NCBI GenBank assembly: GCA_030425925.1
Contig: JAUHZO010000003.1
Location: 186,001 to 250,000, forward strand
Reading direction: 5' to 3'
DNA length: 64,000 bases
Source of the DNA: Alphaproteobacteria bacterium
GTDB taxonomy: Bacteria > Pseudomonadota > Alphaproteobacteria > Rhodobacterales > Rhodobacteraceae
Each line of letters starts with the position of its first letter. The stretch's first letter is position 1. Below, piece after piece: positions 24,480 to 33,057 of the stretch. Made by a program: the position numbers and the translations under genes. The notes below the pieces were generated by a model. That model had not been told where the DNA came from, did no database searches, and was given only the letters and a program-made list of their open reading frames with translations.

Positions 24480-25361
24480 TCACCGGGCGCGCAGCCGGAC
24501 ATCGGCCCGGTCGCGCAGCCAGTCGCCAAGGATCTGGACGGAAAAGGTCAGCAGGATGATCGCGATGGCAGGGGCGGTCACCATCCAGGGGGCGTTGGGC
24601 ATGTAATCGCGCCCGTAGCCCACCATCGAGCCCAGCGTGGCGGTGGGGGGCTGAACGCCAAGGCCCAGGAAGGACAGCGTGCTTTCGAGGATCACGATAT
24701 TGGACAGCGACAGCGTGAACTGCACCACCAGAGGCGAGACGATATTGGGCAGCACATGGGTCAGCGCGATGTAACGCGGGCCCGCACCGCTGGCGCGGGC
24801 GGCCTCGATGAACGGCAGTTCGGTGATCTTGCGCACCTCGGCGCGGACGATGCGGGCGTATTGTTCCCACCCGGCGATGCCAAGGACACAGATCATCACC
24901 GTCAGTGAGGAGCCGAAGATCGACAGGATCAGCAGCGCGATCAGCGTGAAGGGCACCGCGATCTGGATATCGACCGCCCCCATCACCACGTCTTCGGTCC
25001 AGCCCCGGCGCAGCCCGGCCACAAGCCCCAGCGTGCCCCCGATCAGCAGGCCGATACAGGCCCCCACCATCGCAAGGCCCAGCGTCAGCCGCAGCCCGTA
25101 CAGCGTGCGCGACAGCACGTCCCGGCCCAGTTCGTCCGTGCCCAGCAGAAAGCCGTCCTTGTAGCGGTCGAACCCGACAGGCGGGCGCAGGCGCGAGATC
25201 AGGCTTTGCTTGAGCGGATCGAACGGCGCGATCAGCGGAGCCAGAATCGCGGCAAGCAGCAGCGCGATGCCCAGGATCGCGGCAATGCGCTGGATCCAGT
25301 TCGCCTCGGACCACAGCGTGGCCAGGTAGGCGCGGCGCGGGATATGCGACATGACCGCCAT
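24480..25361 (-). CDS. Peptide-type ABC transporter permease (DppC-like), system B
   Basis: A 293-residue permease with an N-terminal helix, TDELGRDVLSRTLYG, the coupling loop ITELPFIEAARASGAGPRYI and STLSFLGLGVQPP. The ATG at 25361 lies 4 bases after the DppB stop; an in-frame ATG at 25352 is an equally possible start. It forms the inner-membrane channel with the DppB-like subunit. Confidence 0.92.
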   Translation of the reverse strand: MAVMSHIPRRAYLATLWSEANWIQRIAAILGIALLLAAILAPLIAPFDPLKQSLISRLRPPVGFDRYKDGFLLGTDELGRDVLSRTLYGLRLTLGLAMVGACIGLLIGGTLGLVAGLRRGWTEDVVMGAVDIQIAVPFTLIALLILSIFGSSLTVMICVLGIAGWEQYARIVRAEVRKITELPFIEAARASGAGPRYIALTHVLPNIVSPLVVQFTLSLSNIVILESTLSFLGLGVQPPTATLGSMVGYGRDYMPNAPWMVTAPAIAIILLTFSVQILGDWLRDRADVRLRAR

Positions 25362-25365
25362 CCGC

Positions 25366-26292
25366 CTACCCCCGCGCCAGCCGGATGCGCGGATCGGCAT
25401 AGGCATAGGCGATGTCGGTCAGCGCGTTGACCACAACCACCGCCATGGCCACCGAGATCACGCCGAATTGCAGCACCGGATAGTCGCGGGTGATGGCGGC
25501 CGAAACCAGAAGCTCTCCGATTCCCGGCCAGGAAAAGATCGCCTCGACCACCACGTTGCCCGCCGCCGCCATGCCGGCGATCTGCAGGCCCAGCACCGAC
25601 AGCACCGTGACGCCGGCATTGCGCAGGCCGTGCTTGAGGATCACCACCGTCTCGGGCAGGCCCTTGGCGCGGGCGGTGCGCATGAAATCCTGCCCCAGAA
25701 CGTCCAGCATGGCGTTGCGGGTAAAGCGGGTCAGCGCGGCGATCAGCACCCCCGACATCGCCAGCGTGGGCATGATGAAATGCGCCCAGGTGGCATTGCC
25801 CACGACCGGCAGCAGGTTCCACGAAAAGGCGAGGATCAGCACCATGAAGATGGCGATGACGAAATTCGGCACCGCGTAGCCCACAAAGGCCAGCGCCATG
25901 ATCGCGCTGCCGATCCAGTTGGCACGGTAGATCGCCGCGAGGACGCCCAGCGGGATCGCCACGCAAAGCGTCAGCGCCAGCGAGGCCAGCAGCAGTTGCA
26001 GCGATGGCCAGACCCGTTCGGCGACGATCTCGGCCACAGGGCGGCGTTCGAGGAAGGACAGGCCGAAATTGCCTTCGACCACGCCGCGCAGATAGCGCAG
26101 GTACTGTTCCCAGATTGATCCGTTCAGCCCGAAATACTCGATCAGAAGCGCCCGGTCCTCGGCGGTCAGCCCCTCGCCCAGGAAGGTCTCGAGCGGGCTT
26201 CCGGTGAGGCGGGTGGCAAAGAAGACCAGGGTGATGATGACAAACAGCGTCAGCACCATCTTCAGCAGGGTGCGCAGGATGTATACGGTCAT
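25366..26292 (-). CDS. Peptide-type ABC transporter permease (DppB-like), system B
   Basis: A 308-residue permease: helix 1 TLFVIITLVFFATRLTGSP, GSIWEQYLRYLRGVVEGNFG, coupling loop FMRTARAKGLPETVVILKHG and C-terminal DIAYAYADPRIR. The start overlaps the HAD phosphatase stop by ATGA, so the phosphatase and permease are translated together. Confidence 0.93.
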   Translation of the reverse strand: MTVYILRTLLKMVLTLFVIITLVFFATRLTGSPLETFLGEGLTAEDRALLIEYFGLNGSIWEQYLRYLRGVVEGNFGLSFLERRPVAEIVAERVWPSLQLLLASLALTLCVAIPLGVLAAIYRANWIGSAIMALAFVGYAVPNFVIAIFMVLILAFSWNLLPVVGNATWAHFIMPTLAMSGVLIAALTRFTRNAMLDVLGQDFMRTARAKGLPETVVILKHGLRNAGVTVLSVLGLQIAGMAAAGNVVVEAIFSWPGIGELLVSAAITRDYPVLQFGVISVAMAVVVVNALTDIAYAYADPRIRLARG

Positions 26293-27038
26293 GCCGCGGC
26301 CTCCCGCAACAGATGGGCAAAGGGCATGCCTGCGGCACGGGCCATGGCACCGTCTGTGTCGGCATTGTCACCGACAAAAAGCGCCCGGTGCGGTGCCACA
26401 CCCGATGCCTGCAGCGCGATCTCGGCCATGTGCAGGTGCGGCTTGCCCAGGCACTCGAACGCCACTTCGCCCAGGATGGCCTGCACCGCCGCCAGAAGGA
26501 CACCGGTTTCGGGGATGGGGCGGCCGTCAAGCGCCGGGTGCACCCGGTCCGTGTTCGCCACCCAGAGCCGCGCGCCGGCGCGCAGCTGCGCAGCCAGCCG
26601 TTCCAGATCGCGCAGCGTGAATCCCGGATCACGGCACAGCAGCGCGATGTCCGGGGCCGCGTCGTCCAGCCTCAGGCCCAGGGCGCGGGCCTCGGCCTGC
26701 AGTCCTCCGGTAGCGTAAAGGGCGATCCTTGCGTCGGGGCGCGTGGCGTGCAGGTGGCGCAGCGTCTGTTCCCCGGCCAGCAGGATGCGCCCGGCGGGAA
26801 GGAAGATCCCCTGCGCCGCCAGTTCGGCACCGAGCGCCGACGCGGTATGGGTCGAATTGTTGGACACGATCCAGAGCCGGTCGGCACAGGCCCCGACAAA
26901 GCCCGCCGCGTCGGGATAGGCCTGCCCTTCAGACACGAGGCAGCCATCCAGATCGGCCAGCACCAGCGCCGCGTCGCCGACAAGCCCGGCGCTCAGCCGG
27001 GGGCATCGGTGCGTCTGTGTCAGAACCGCTTGCGTCAC
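26289..27038 (-). CDS. HAD-superfamily phosphatase (NagD/4-nitrophenylphosphatase-like)
   Basis: A 249-residue HAD class IIA hydrolase with motif I LADLDGCL (Asp29 nucleophile, Asp31), motif II SNNST and motif IV-type GDNADTDGAMA. The best start is a GTG at 27038 with AAAGGGGA upstream; no in-frame ATG lies near. Such enzymes hydrolyse phosphate esters of sugars, nucleotides or phosphoglycolate. It is the first gene of the minus-strand transport run and faces the LysR gene. Confidence 0.82.
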   Translation of the reverse strand: MTQAVLTQTHRCPRLSAGLVGDAALVLADLDGCLVSEGQAYPDAAGFVGACADRLWIVSNNSTHTASALGAELAAQGIFLPAGRILLAGEQTLRHLHATRPDARIALYATGGLQAEARALGLRLDDAAPDIALLCRDPGFTLRDLERLAAQLRAGARLWVANTDRVHPALDGRPIPETGVLLAAVQAILGEVAFECLGKPHLHMAEIALQASGVAPHRALFVGDNADTDGAMARAAGMPFAHLLREAAA

Positions 27039-27179
27039 GCGGGCATATCCCCTTTGTTCGGGGCCAAGGCCCCGGTGCAGGTTGCTGAGTCTGTCCTTGT
27101 CCTCCGGACGGCAGTGGCTCCGGACGTGCGGGCAGGATCGGGGTCCGCTGTGACGTGGTTGTGACGTCCGCAAGCTAGA

Positions 27180-27196
27180 CTTTGACTAAGTCAAAG
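27180..27196. promoter_or_regulatory. Perfect 17-bp palindrome, candidate LysR operator
   Basis: CTTTGACT-A-AGTCAAAG is a perfect 8-1-8 palindrome and contains a T-N11-A LysR-type core (TTTGACTAAGTCAAA). It lies between the divergent HAD/ABC run (start 27038) and the LysR gene (start 27215). A TGACGT motif repeats just upstream (27151 and 27162). Confidence 0.6.
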
Positions 27197-27214
27197 ATTC
27201 GCTTGCAGGTGGCC

Positions 27215-28072
27215 ATGACGCTTTCTCTGACAGCCTTGCAGGCCCTGCGCACCGTTGCCGACACCGGATCCTTTGCGGCGGCAGCGCGCGTGATGGGCCT
27301 GTCGCAGCCCGGGGTATCCCAGCACATCCGCAGCCTGGAAAAGGGATATGCCGTGCACCTGTTCACCCGCAGCAACGGGCGACTTGTGGCGACGCCGTTC
27401 TGTGAACGCGTCTGCGATGCGGCCGAGCGGGTGCTGCAGGAACATGGTGCGCTGGAGCGGATGCTGCGCAATCACGGATCGCTGGACCGCGGCGAATTGT
27501 CGGTGGGGCTGGGCAATGCGATGCCCGGCATGTCGCTGATTGCGGCGTTCAACCGCAACTATCCCGAAACCCGCCTGACAGTGATCACCGGGTCGTTCCA
27601 GAAGATCATGCGCGCGGTGCTGGAGCACAGCGTGGATGTCGGCATCCTGCCCGACATCCCCCGCGACCCGCGCTTTCGCCGCAAGGTGCTGATGTCGAAC
27701 CGGGTTGTGGCCATTGCACCCGACGATCATCCGCTGGCCCGGCTGAGCGAGGTCACCGGCGCGCAGCTGCTGCCGCACCGGCTGATCTTTCGCTCCGAAG
27801 GGTCATCGACCCAGCGGGTGGTCGACCGGTACTTTCGCGCGCAGGGGCTGGAGCCGACGCCGTTCCTGACGCTGGACACCCGCGACGGGGTGTTCGAGGC
27901 GGTGGCCAACGGCATGGGCATCGGCTTTGTCTGGAAAACCAGCACCAGCCGCGCCGACGATGTCTGCCAGATCGACCTGTCCGGCGGTGCCACGACCAGC
28001 GACGAGGTGATCTTTGCCCCCGCAGACCGCAAGATGCAGACGCTGGACGCGTTCTTTTCACTGGCGGGCTGA
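27215..28072 (+). CDS. LysR-family transcriptional regulator
   Basis: A 285-residue LysR protein: N-terminal helix-turn-helix (TVADTGSFAAAARVMGLSQ, PGVSQHIRSLE) and a two-lobe effector domain. The ATG at 27215 gives the standard start, MTLSLTALQALRTVADTG; an upstream TTG would place the palindrome inside the gene. It is divergent from the transport run and probably controls it and itself through the 27180-27196 site. Effector unknown. Confidence 0.88.
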   Translation: MTLSLTALQALRTVADTGSFAAAARVMGLSQPGVSQHIRSLEKGYAVHLFTRSNGRLVATPFCERVCDAAERVLQEHGALERMLRNHGSLDRGELSVGLGNAMPGMSLIAAFNRNYPETRLTVITGSFQKIMRAVLEHSVDVGILPDIPRDPRFRRKVLMSNRVVAIAPDDHPLARLSEVTGAQLLPHRLIFRSEGSSTQRVVDRYFRAQGLEPTPFLTLDTRDGVFEAVANGMGIGFVWKTSTSRADDVCQIDLSGGATTSDEVIFAPADRKMQTLDAFFSLAG

Positions 28073-28099
28073 GCGCGGGGCCCGTCGCGCGTCACCCGC

Positions 28100-28136
28100 G
28101 CCCTGCCCGTTCCGGCCACGGCAGCGCCGGCAGGGC
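28100..28136 (+). terminator. Weak hairpin downstream of LysR gene
   Basis: An 8-bp stem, GCCCTGCC with GGCAGGGC, 28 bases after the LysR stop, with a long loop and no T run. Possible transcript end only. Confidence 0.3.
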
Positions 28137-28241
28137 ACCAGAAACCCGGGGATATCGCCGGGGATAACCCCCGGACCGGCGGATTGCGTGTGGTTCTGCC
28201 CCGGCGTCTTCGTTAAGGAAGTGCACCGCCGGGGGACGGGT

Positions 28242-28700
28242 ATGAAGATGGTTGGTGAACAGATCGCCGCCCTGCCGCTGAGGCAGGACGGCAACGGCAC
28301 CCTTCGCGTGCTGATGGTGACGTCGCGCGGCACCGGGCGCTGGGTGATGCCCAAGGGTTGGGAAATGAACGACAAGAAGCCCTGGGCCGCCGCCGAGATC
28401 GAAGCGCTGGAAGAGGCAGGCGCGCGCGGATCTATCAGCCGCCGCAAGATCGGCACCTATACCTACCGCAAGATTCTGGACGACGGTCGCGAAATGGACT
28501 GCCAGGTCCGGGTCTATCCCATGATGGTCGAACGGCTCGCCCGCGACTGGAAGGAACGCAAGGAGCGCCGCCGCCGCTGGTTCTCGCTCAAGGCCGCGGC
28601 GCGGCGGGTGAGCGAGCCGGAACTGGCCGCGCTGCTGATGGCGCTGCACCGGCAGCCGATGAAACAGCCCGGGCTGCGCAAACTGCTCCGGGCGTCCTGA
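28242..28700 (+). CDS. Nudix hydrolase (DIPP-like)
   Basis: A 152-residue Nudix protein. The Nudix box region reads GWEMNDKKPWAAAEIEALEEAGA; the helix has EIEALEEAG, with Glu in place of the usual Arg before the catalytic Glu pair. WVMPKGWE and a basic C-terminal tail match diadenosine/diphosphoinositol polyphosphate hydrolase-like members. The ATG at 28242 follows a GGGGGACGGG tract. Substrate is likely a nucleoside or inositol polyphosphate, uncertain. Confidence 0.8.
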   Translation: MKMVGEQIAALPLRQDGNGTLRVLMVTSRGTGRWVMPKGWEMNDKKPWAAAEIEALEEAGARGSISRRKIGTYTYRKILDDGREMDCQVRVYPMMVERLARDWKERKERRRRWFSLKAAARRVSEPELAALLMALHRQPMKQPGLRKLLRAS

Positions 28701-28722
28701 GCCGTCGGGCACTGCGCCGCGG

Positions 28723-30057
28723 TCAATCCACCGGCAGGCCGCTGGGCACCGTTTCGGGCCGTCCCAGCGGACGCTCCTGCGCAGTGGCCCCGGTCAGCGC
28801 ATGCAGAAAGGCCTCGATCTCGGAGACCTCCTCGGCGGTCAGGCGGATCGTGGGCAGGTCCAGAACCTCGGCCTGCCGGGCCATTTCCAGCCGGTCGGCG
28901 CGGATCGCGAAATCGCCGTCGCGCAGCCAGGCCACGTCGGGCAGACGGGCCTCTTGCGGCCGCCACCGCGCGCGCGCGCCAACCGGGTTGGCCATGTGGC
29001 GGATCATGCCGGCCAGCGTGGGATAGGCCCCGTTATGGCCATAAGGCGCGGTCAGCGCGACGTTGCGCAGGCTGGGCGTACGAAAGCGGTACGCATCTTC
29101 CAGCAGGTCCGTCGCGCCCATGCGCCCGACATCGCGTGGCATCGGATCGAACGGGCGGGTGCGGCCGGGGCCAAAGGCCGGCAGGCCCGCCGCGTGAAAG
29201 TCCTGATCGGTGAACAGCGGTCCGCTGTGACACGCCGCACAGCCTGCCTTGCCATAGAACAGCACGCGCCCGCGCTCGGCCGCGTCGGGCAGTGGCGTGC
29301 CGTCGCGCAACCATGCGTCATAGGGGCTGTCATGGCTTTGCCATTCGGTGCCGATGAAGGCCGCCAGCGCATTGGCGATCTCGACGATGGTCACGTCCTC
29401 GGGAGCATCGACATGATCGAACGCCGCAACGAACATCGCGCCGTACTCGGGTATCGCGCGGACCCTCCGGGCCAGGATCGGCCAGCCGCCGTCGATCCGG
29501 TCCTTGACCGCGCCGGCAACCTCGTTTTCTCCGGGATTGCCCGCCATCTCGGCCTCGGAGGTCAGGGGAAACAGCGCCTGCGCGGCGAGGAGCGAGTTCA
29601 GCCCGTCGGGCAGCCAGTCCCCGGCGGGGGTGTCGAACGCCCAGTGCGGGTAGTCGGTCATCTGGACGCGGCCGTCATGGAACAGCACGCGGATGTCACG
29701 ATGGCCCAGGTTCCACAGGGCCGGCGCATTGCGCGGGATACGCTTGCGGATGCGCTCGTCGCCGCTGCCCGGGGTGCGCTCCGGCCCGATGCCGCTGCCG
29801 CCCTCGCCGATGCCAAGGCTCAGCCCGTCGGCCCCGGCAAGGCTGTGATGGTGGCAGGTGCCGCAGCTGATGTTGCGGTTGCCCGACAGGATCTTGTCGT
29901 AGAACAGCAAACGACCGATCTGTGCCTGGTCCGGATCGAAAGGCAGGAAATCCTCTGGCCCCAGGCCGTCCGCCCGGGCGGGGGCCACGCAGGACACCAC
30001 CCAGAGCAGGGCCAGAACGTTAAGGCCGGCAAGGCGTATGGAGAACAGACGGGTCAT
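28723..30057 (-). CDS. Dihaem cytochrome c peroxidase family protein
   Basis: A 444-residue periplasmic protein with a signal peptide (about 1-29, ending APARA) and two haem-c sites, CGTCH (65-69) and CAACH (273-277). It fits the bacterial CCP/MauG superfamily: GRLLFYDKILSGNRNISCGTC at the first haem and FRTPSLRNVALTAPYGHNGAYPTL between the second haem and the C-terminus. Either peroxide reduction or a MauG-like oxidation is possible. It is a single gene, convergent with the Nudix gene. Confidence 0.88.
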   Translation of the reverse strand: MTRLFSIRLAGLNVLALLWVVSCVAPARADGLGPEDFLPFDPDQAQIGRLLFYDKILSGNRNISCGTCHHHSLAGADGLSLGIGEGGSGIGPERTPGSGDERIRKRIPRNAPALWNLGHRDIRVLFHDGRVQMTDYPHWAFDTPAGDWLPDGLNSLLAAQALFPLTSEAEMAGNPGENEVAGAVKDRIDGGWPILARRVRAIPEYGAMFVAAFDHVDAPEDVTIVEIANALAAFIGTEWQSHDSPYDAWLRDGTPLPDAAERGRVLFYGKAGCAACHSGPLFTDQDFHAAGLPAFGPGRTRPFDPMPRDVGRMGATDLLEDAYRFRTPSLRNVALTAPYGHNGAYPTLAGMIRHMANPVGARARWRPQEARLPDVAWLRDGDFAIRADRLEMARQAEVLDLPTIRLTAEEVSEIEAFLHALTGATAQERPLGRPETVPSGLPVD

Positions 30058-30227
30058 GACGCCGGATTTTGCGCCAAGCCGGGCGCGCTGACCAGCCTTG
30101 ATTTTCGCCTGTCCCCTGACCTGCGCGCGACGCGCAGTGGGGGCGGATGCCCTCTTGCCCCTGCCGGCGCGGCCCGTATCCTGCGGCGTGATGCATCCGG
30201 CCGCGGTGGCCGGATCAGGGAGGGTGG

Positions 30228-30719
30228 ATGATGCACCGGGGCGGAAAATGGCTGGGTCTGGCCCTGGCGCTTGGCGCGGCGCTGCCGCTGGGCGCCACCG
30301 GTCTTGAAGAGGCGCGCGACCTGATGGAGGCGAACCGCTTTGCCGAGGCGCGCGAGGCGATGCTGCCGCTGGCGCGCTCGGGCAATGCCGATGCCGAGGA
30401 ACTGATCGGCGTGATGTACGCCCTTGGCCTCGGCGTCGAACAGGACCACGTCCGCGCCTTCGAATGGTATCTGCGCAGCGCGATGAAGGGCCATCCCGGC
30501 GCGCAATCGGGTGTGGGCTGGTATTACGAAGTGGGCCTGGGCATGCCCGCGCCGGATCTGGTGCGCGCCTATATGTGGTATGTCCTGTCTGCCATCGGCG
30601 GCGATCCCGACGCCGCCATCAGCATGGAAGAGGTCGTCAAGAAGATGACACCCGAGCAGATCGCCCACGGCAACGCCCTGATCCAGGACTACCGCGTCTG
30701 GATGTACCCCTTCCGCTAA
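30228..30719 (+). CDS. Small secreted Sel1-repeat protein
   Basis: A 163-residue protein with a signal peptide (about 1-24) and two Sel1-like repeats: ADAEELIGVMYALGLGVEQD and GAQSGVGWYYEVGLGMPAPD, each followed by an AFEWYLRSA or AYMWYVLSA helix. Sel1 repeats mediate protein contacts in the periplasm. Two ATGs (30228, 30231) follow GGAGGGTGG. No partner is evident among neighbours. Confidence 0.82.
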   Translation: MMHRGGKWLGLALALGAALPLGATGLEEARDLMEANRFAEAREAMLPLARSGNADAEELIGVMYALGLGVEQDHVRAFEWYLRSAMKGHPGAQSGVGWYYEVGLGMPAPDLVRAYMWYVLSAIGGDPDAAISMEEVVKKMTPEQIAHGNALIQDYRVWMYPFR

Positions 30720-30730
30720 GGCGGGTCGTG

Positions 30731-30760
30731 CCGCCGCAAGACCCGGGTCGGGTGCGGCGG
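30731..30760. terminator. Hairpin between convergent genes
   Basis: An 8-bp stem, CCGCCGCA with TGCGGCGG, followed by GTTTG on the plus strand, lying between the Sel1 gene and the convergent dehydrogenase gene. Confidence 0.45.
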
Positions 30761-30769
30761 GTTTGCCGC

Positions 30770-31723
30770 TCAGACCGGGTTCGGGACGTCCTCTCCGGCG
30801 AAGAAAGCGCGCAGGTTGGCCACGGCCATCCGCCCAATGTCTTCGCGCACTTCCAGCGCCGCCGTGCCCAGGTGCGGCAAGAGCACCGCGTTTTCCAGCG
30901 CCATCAGCCGCGGCGGAACCGCCGGTTCGAATTCGTAGACATCCAGCCCGGCCCCGGCGATCACGCCTTTTTCCAGCGCGTCGATCAGCGCGGCCTCGTG
31001 CACCACGTCGCCGCGGGCGATGTTGATGAAATGGGCCGTGGGCTTCATCGCGGCAAACACCGCCTCTCCGATCAGATGATGGGTTTCGGCACCGCCGGGT
31101 ACGGCCACCACAAGCACGTCCACCTTGGCCGCCAGCGCCTCGGGCGAGGCATGGCGGGTGGCCGGGAAGTCCAGCGCCTTTTCCGAACGCGAGGCATAGG
31201 CCACCGCCATGCCAAAGCCGAAATGGCAGCGCCGCGCGATGGCCTGACCGATCCGGCCCATGCCGACAATGCCCACGGTCTTGCCACTGAGATGCAGGCC
31301 AAGCATCTGGACCGGGTGCCAGCCCTGCCATCCGCCTGCGCGCACCAGCCGCTCGCCCTCGCCCGCGCGGCGGGCCGACATCAGCATCAGCGTCATCGCG
31401 ATGTCTGCCGTGGCATCCGTGACCGCGCCGGGCGTGTTGGTCACCGTCAACCCCGCCGCCCGGGCCGCCGCCACGTCGATATGATTGTAGCCCACGCCGA
31501 AATTCGCAAGGATCCGGCAGCGCAGAGCACCCGCCTCGGCAAAGACGTCCGCCGCGTAAAGATCACCCAGGGTGGGCAGCACGCCGTCATAGTCGCGCAG
31601 AGACGCCACCATCTCGTCACGGCTCATCGGTGCCGGACTGTCGCGGTAGTCCACGTCGAACAGCGCCCGCGCCTCTGCCACCACATTGTCCGGCAGATTG
31701 CGCGCGATTAGAATCTTTGGCAT
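30770..31723 (-). CDS. D-isomer-specific 2-hydroxyacid dehydrogenase (glyoxylate/hydroxypyruvate reductase-like)
   Basis: A 317-residue NAD(P)-dependent dehydrogenase. The Rossmann motif GMGRIG is at 154-159; the catalytic residues are Arg237 (NIARGD), Glu266 (YEFEP) and His284 (LLPHLGTAA). Reduction of glyoxylate or hydroxypyruvate is the commonest role. GGAGGTCGAC precedes the ATG at 31723. It lies 61 bases downstream of the csaA stop and may be co-transcribed with proC and csaA. Confidence 0.88.
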   Translation of the reverse strand: MPKILIARNLPDNVVAEARALFDVDYRDSPAPMSRDEMVASLRDYDGVLPTLGDLYAADVFAEAGALRCRILANFGVGYNHIDVAAARAAGLTVTNTPGAVTDATADIAMTLMLMSARRAGEGERLVRAGGWQGWHPVQMLGLHLSGKTVGIVGMGRIGQAIARRCHFGFGMAVAYASRSEKALDFPATRHASPEALAAKVDVLVVAVPGGAETHHLIGEAVFAAMKPTAHFINIARGDVVHEAALIDALEKGVIAGAGLDVYEFEPAVPPRLMALENAVLLPHLGTAALEVREDIGRMAVANLRAFFAGEDVPNPV

Positions 31724-31784
31724 GTCGACCTCCCCGTCTTCTTGATCCTGCCTGCCCCGGGCCGCGCCCGGTCCGTGTCGTGCC

Positions 31785-32123
31785 TCAGCACATCCGCTCG
31801 CCATCTGGCACGGGATGGTCCGGAGACAAGAGCACCACCGCCCTTGCCGCATCATGCACGCCCAGAACAAGCACCTCGGACATGAAGGGCCCGATCTGGC
31901 GGGGCGGAAAGTTCACCACGGCCATCACCTGCCGCCCCACCAGGTCTTCGGGCGCGTAATGCGCCGTCACCTGGGCCGAACTCTTGCGTTCCCCGATCTC
32001 GGGGCCGAAATCGATCCAGAGCTTGATCGCCGGTTTGCGTGCCTCCGGAAAGGGTTCGGCCCGCAGGACGGTGCCGGCCCGGATGTCCACGGCCAGAAAA
32101 TCGTCAAAGCTGATCTCAGCCAT
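31785..32123 (-). CDS. csaA: CsaA-type tRNA-binding protein
   Basis: A 112-residue OB-fold protein starting MAEISFDDFLAVDIRAGTVL, with VVNFPPRQIGPFMSEVLVLG near the C-terminus. This matches CsaA, a small dimeric tRNA-binding and chaperone-like protein related to the anticodon-binding extension of MetRS. Its start lies 8 bases inside the proC 3' end, so translation is coupled to proC. Confidence 0.88.
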   Translation of the reverse strand: MAEISFDDFLAVDIRAGTVLRAEPFPEARKPAIKLWIDFGPEIGERKSSAQVTAHYAPEDLVGRQVMAVVNFPPRQIGPFMSEVLVLGVHDAARAVVLLSPDHPVPDGERMC

Positions 32124-32934
32124 TGGCCAGTTCTTTCGCACGGGCCGTGGCGGCGGCCACCGTACCTGCAATCAGCGGCGGCAGGCCGGTTTCTTCGTCC
32201 ATCAACACCTCGAGCCCCGCCTGCGTCGTGCCATTGGGCGAGGTCACGTTGCGCCGAAGCTGCGCCGGGGTTTCCCCGGACATCATGGCCAGCGCGCCCG
32301 CCCCTGCAACGGTCGCCCGGGCCAGTTGCATCGCCAGATCCGGTGCCAGACCCTGTGCCTCGCCCGCCCGGGCCAGGCATTCGATCATGTGAAAGACATA
32401 GGCCGGACCCGACCCGCTGACGCCGGTGACGGCGTCGATCTGCGCCTCGGCCTCCAGCCGCACCACCTGTCCGATGGCGCGCAGCAGGTCCTCGGTCATG
32501 TCCAGATGCGCCGGGCTTGCATGCATGTTGCCGACAATCGCCGTGATCCCCTGCCCGATGGCCGAAGGTGTGTTGGGCATGGCGCGGATCACCGGGGTGT
32601 CGGCCCCAAGCGCGGCCTCGAATGCCGCAAGCGTCGTGCCCGCGGCGATCGAGACAAAGAGCGTCGTGCCGTTGCCCAGGGCCGCGAGCTGCGGCAGCGC
32701 CTCGCCCATCATCTGCGGCTTGACCGCCACCAGCGCCACCGCCGGATCGGCGGGCAGGCCGGTGTTCAGATGGGTACCCTGCGCCTGCACCCAGTCTGAC
32801 GGGTGCGGGTCGATCACCCAGACCGCGCCCGCCGGTAATCCCCGCGCCAGCCAGCCTTCGAGCATGGCCGACCCCATCTTGCCGCATCCCAGAAGCACAA
32901 GCCCGCGCCGGGCCAGATCGGAATTCTGCATCAC
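32116..32934 (-). CDS. proC: Pyrroline-5-carboxylate reductase
   Basis: A 272-residue NAD(P)H-dependent enzyme for the last step of proline synthesis. The dinucleotide motif GCGKMGSAM is near the N-terminus, AVKPQMM and MPNTPSAIGQG are in the middle, and the ProC signature region VTGVSGSGPAYVFHMIECL lies in the C-terminal helical domain. The ATG may be 32934 or 32931. It is coupled to csaA by overlap. Confidence 0.95.
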   Translation of the reverse strand: MMQNSDLARRGLVLLGCGKMGSAMLEGWLARGLPAGAVWVIDPHPSDWVQAQGTHLNTGLPADPAVALVAVKPQMMGEALPQLAALGNGTTLFVSIAAGTTLAAFEAALGADTPVIRAMPNTPSAIGQGITAIVGNMHASPAHLDMTEDLLRAIGQVVRLEAEAQIDAVTGVSGSGPAYVFHMIECLARAGEAQGLAPDLAMQLARATVAGAGALAMMSGETPAQLRRNVTSPNGTTQAGLEVLMDEETGLPPLIAGTVAAATARAKELANG

Positions 32935-33057
32935 ACCTTCCTGTCGTCGCCTCGCCGCAGGCTAGGCCCGCCTGACAGCGCATGCAATGGCTCTGATCTG
33001 TTGCCCGTCGCAAGGCCTGCGGCTACCCTTGCGGCAGCGCCACAAGGGAGCACGGGC

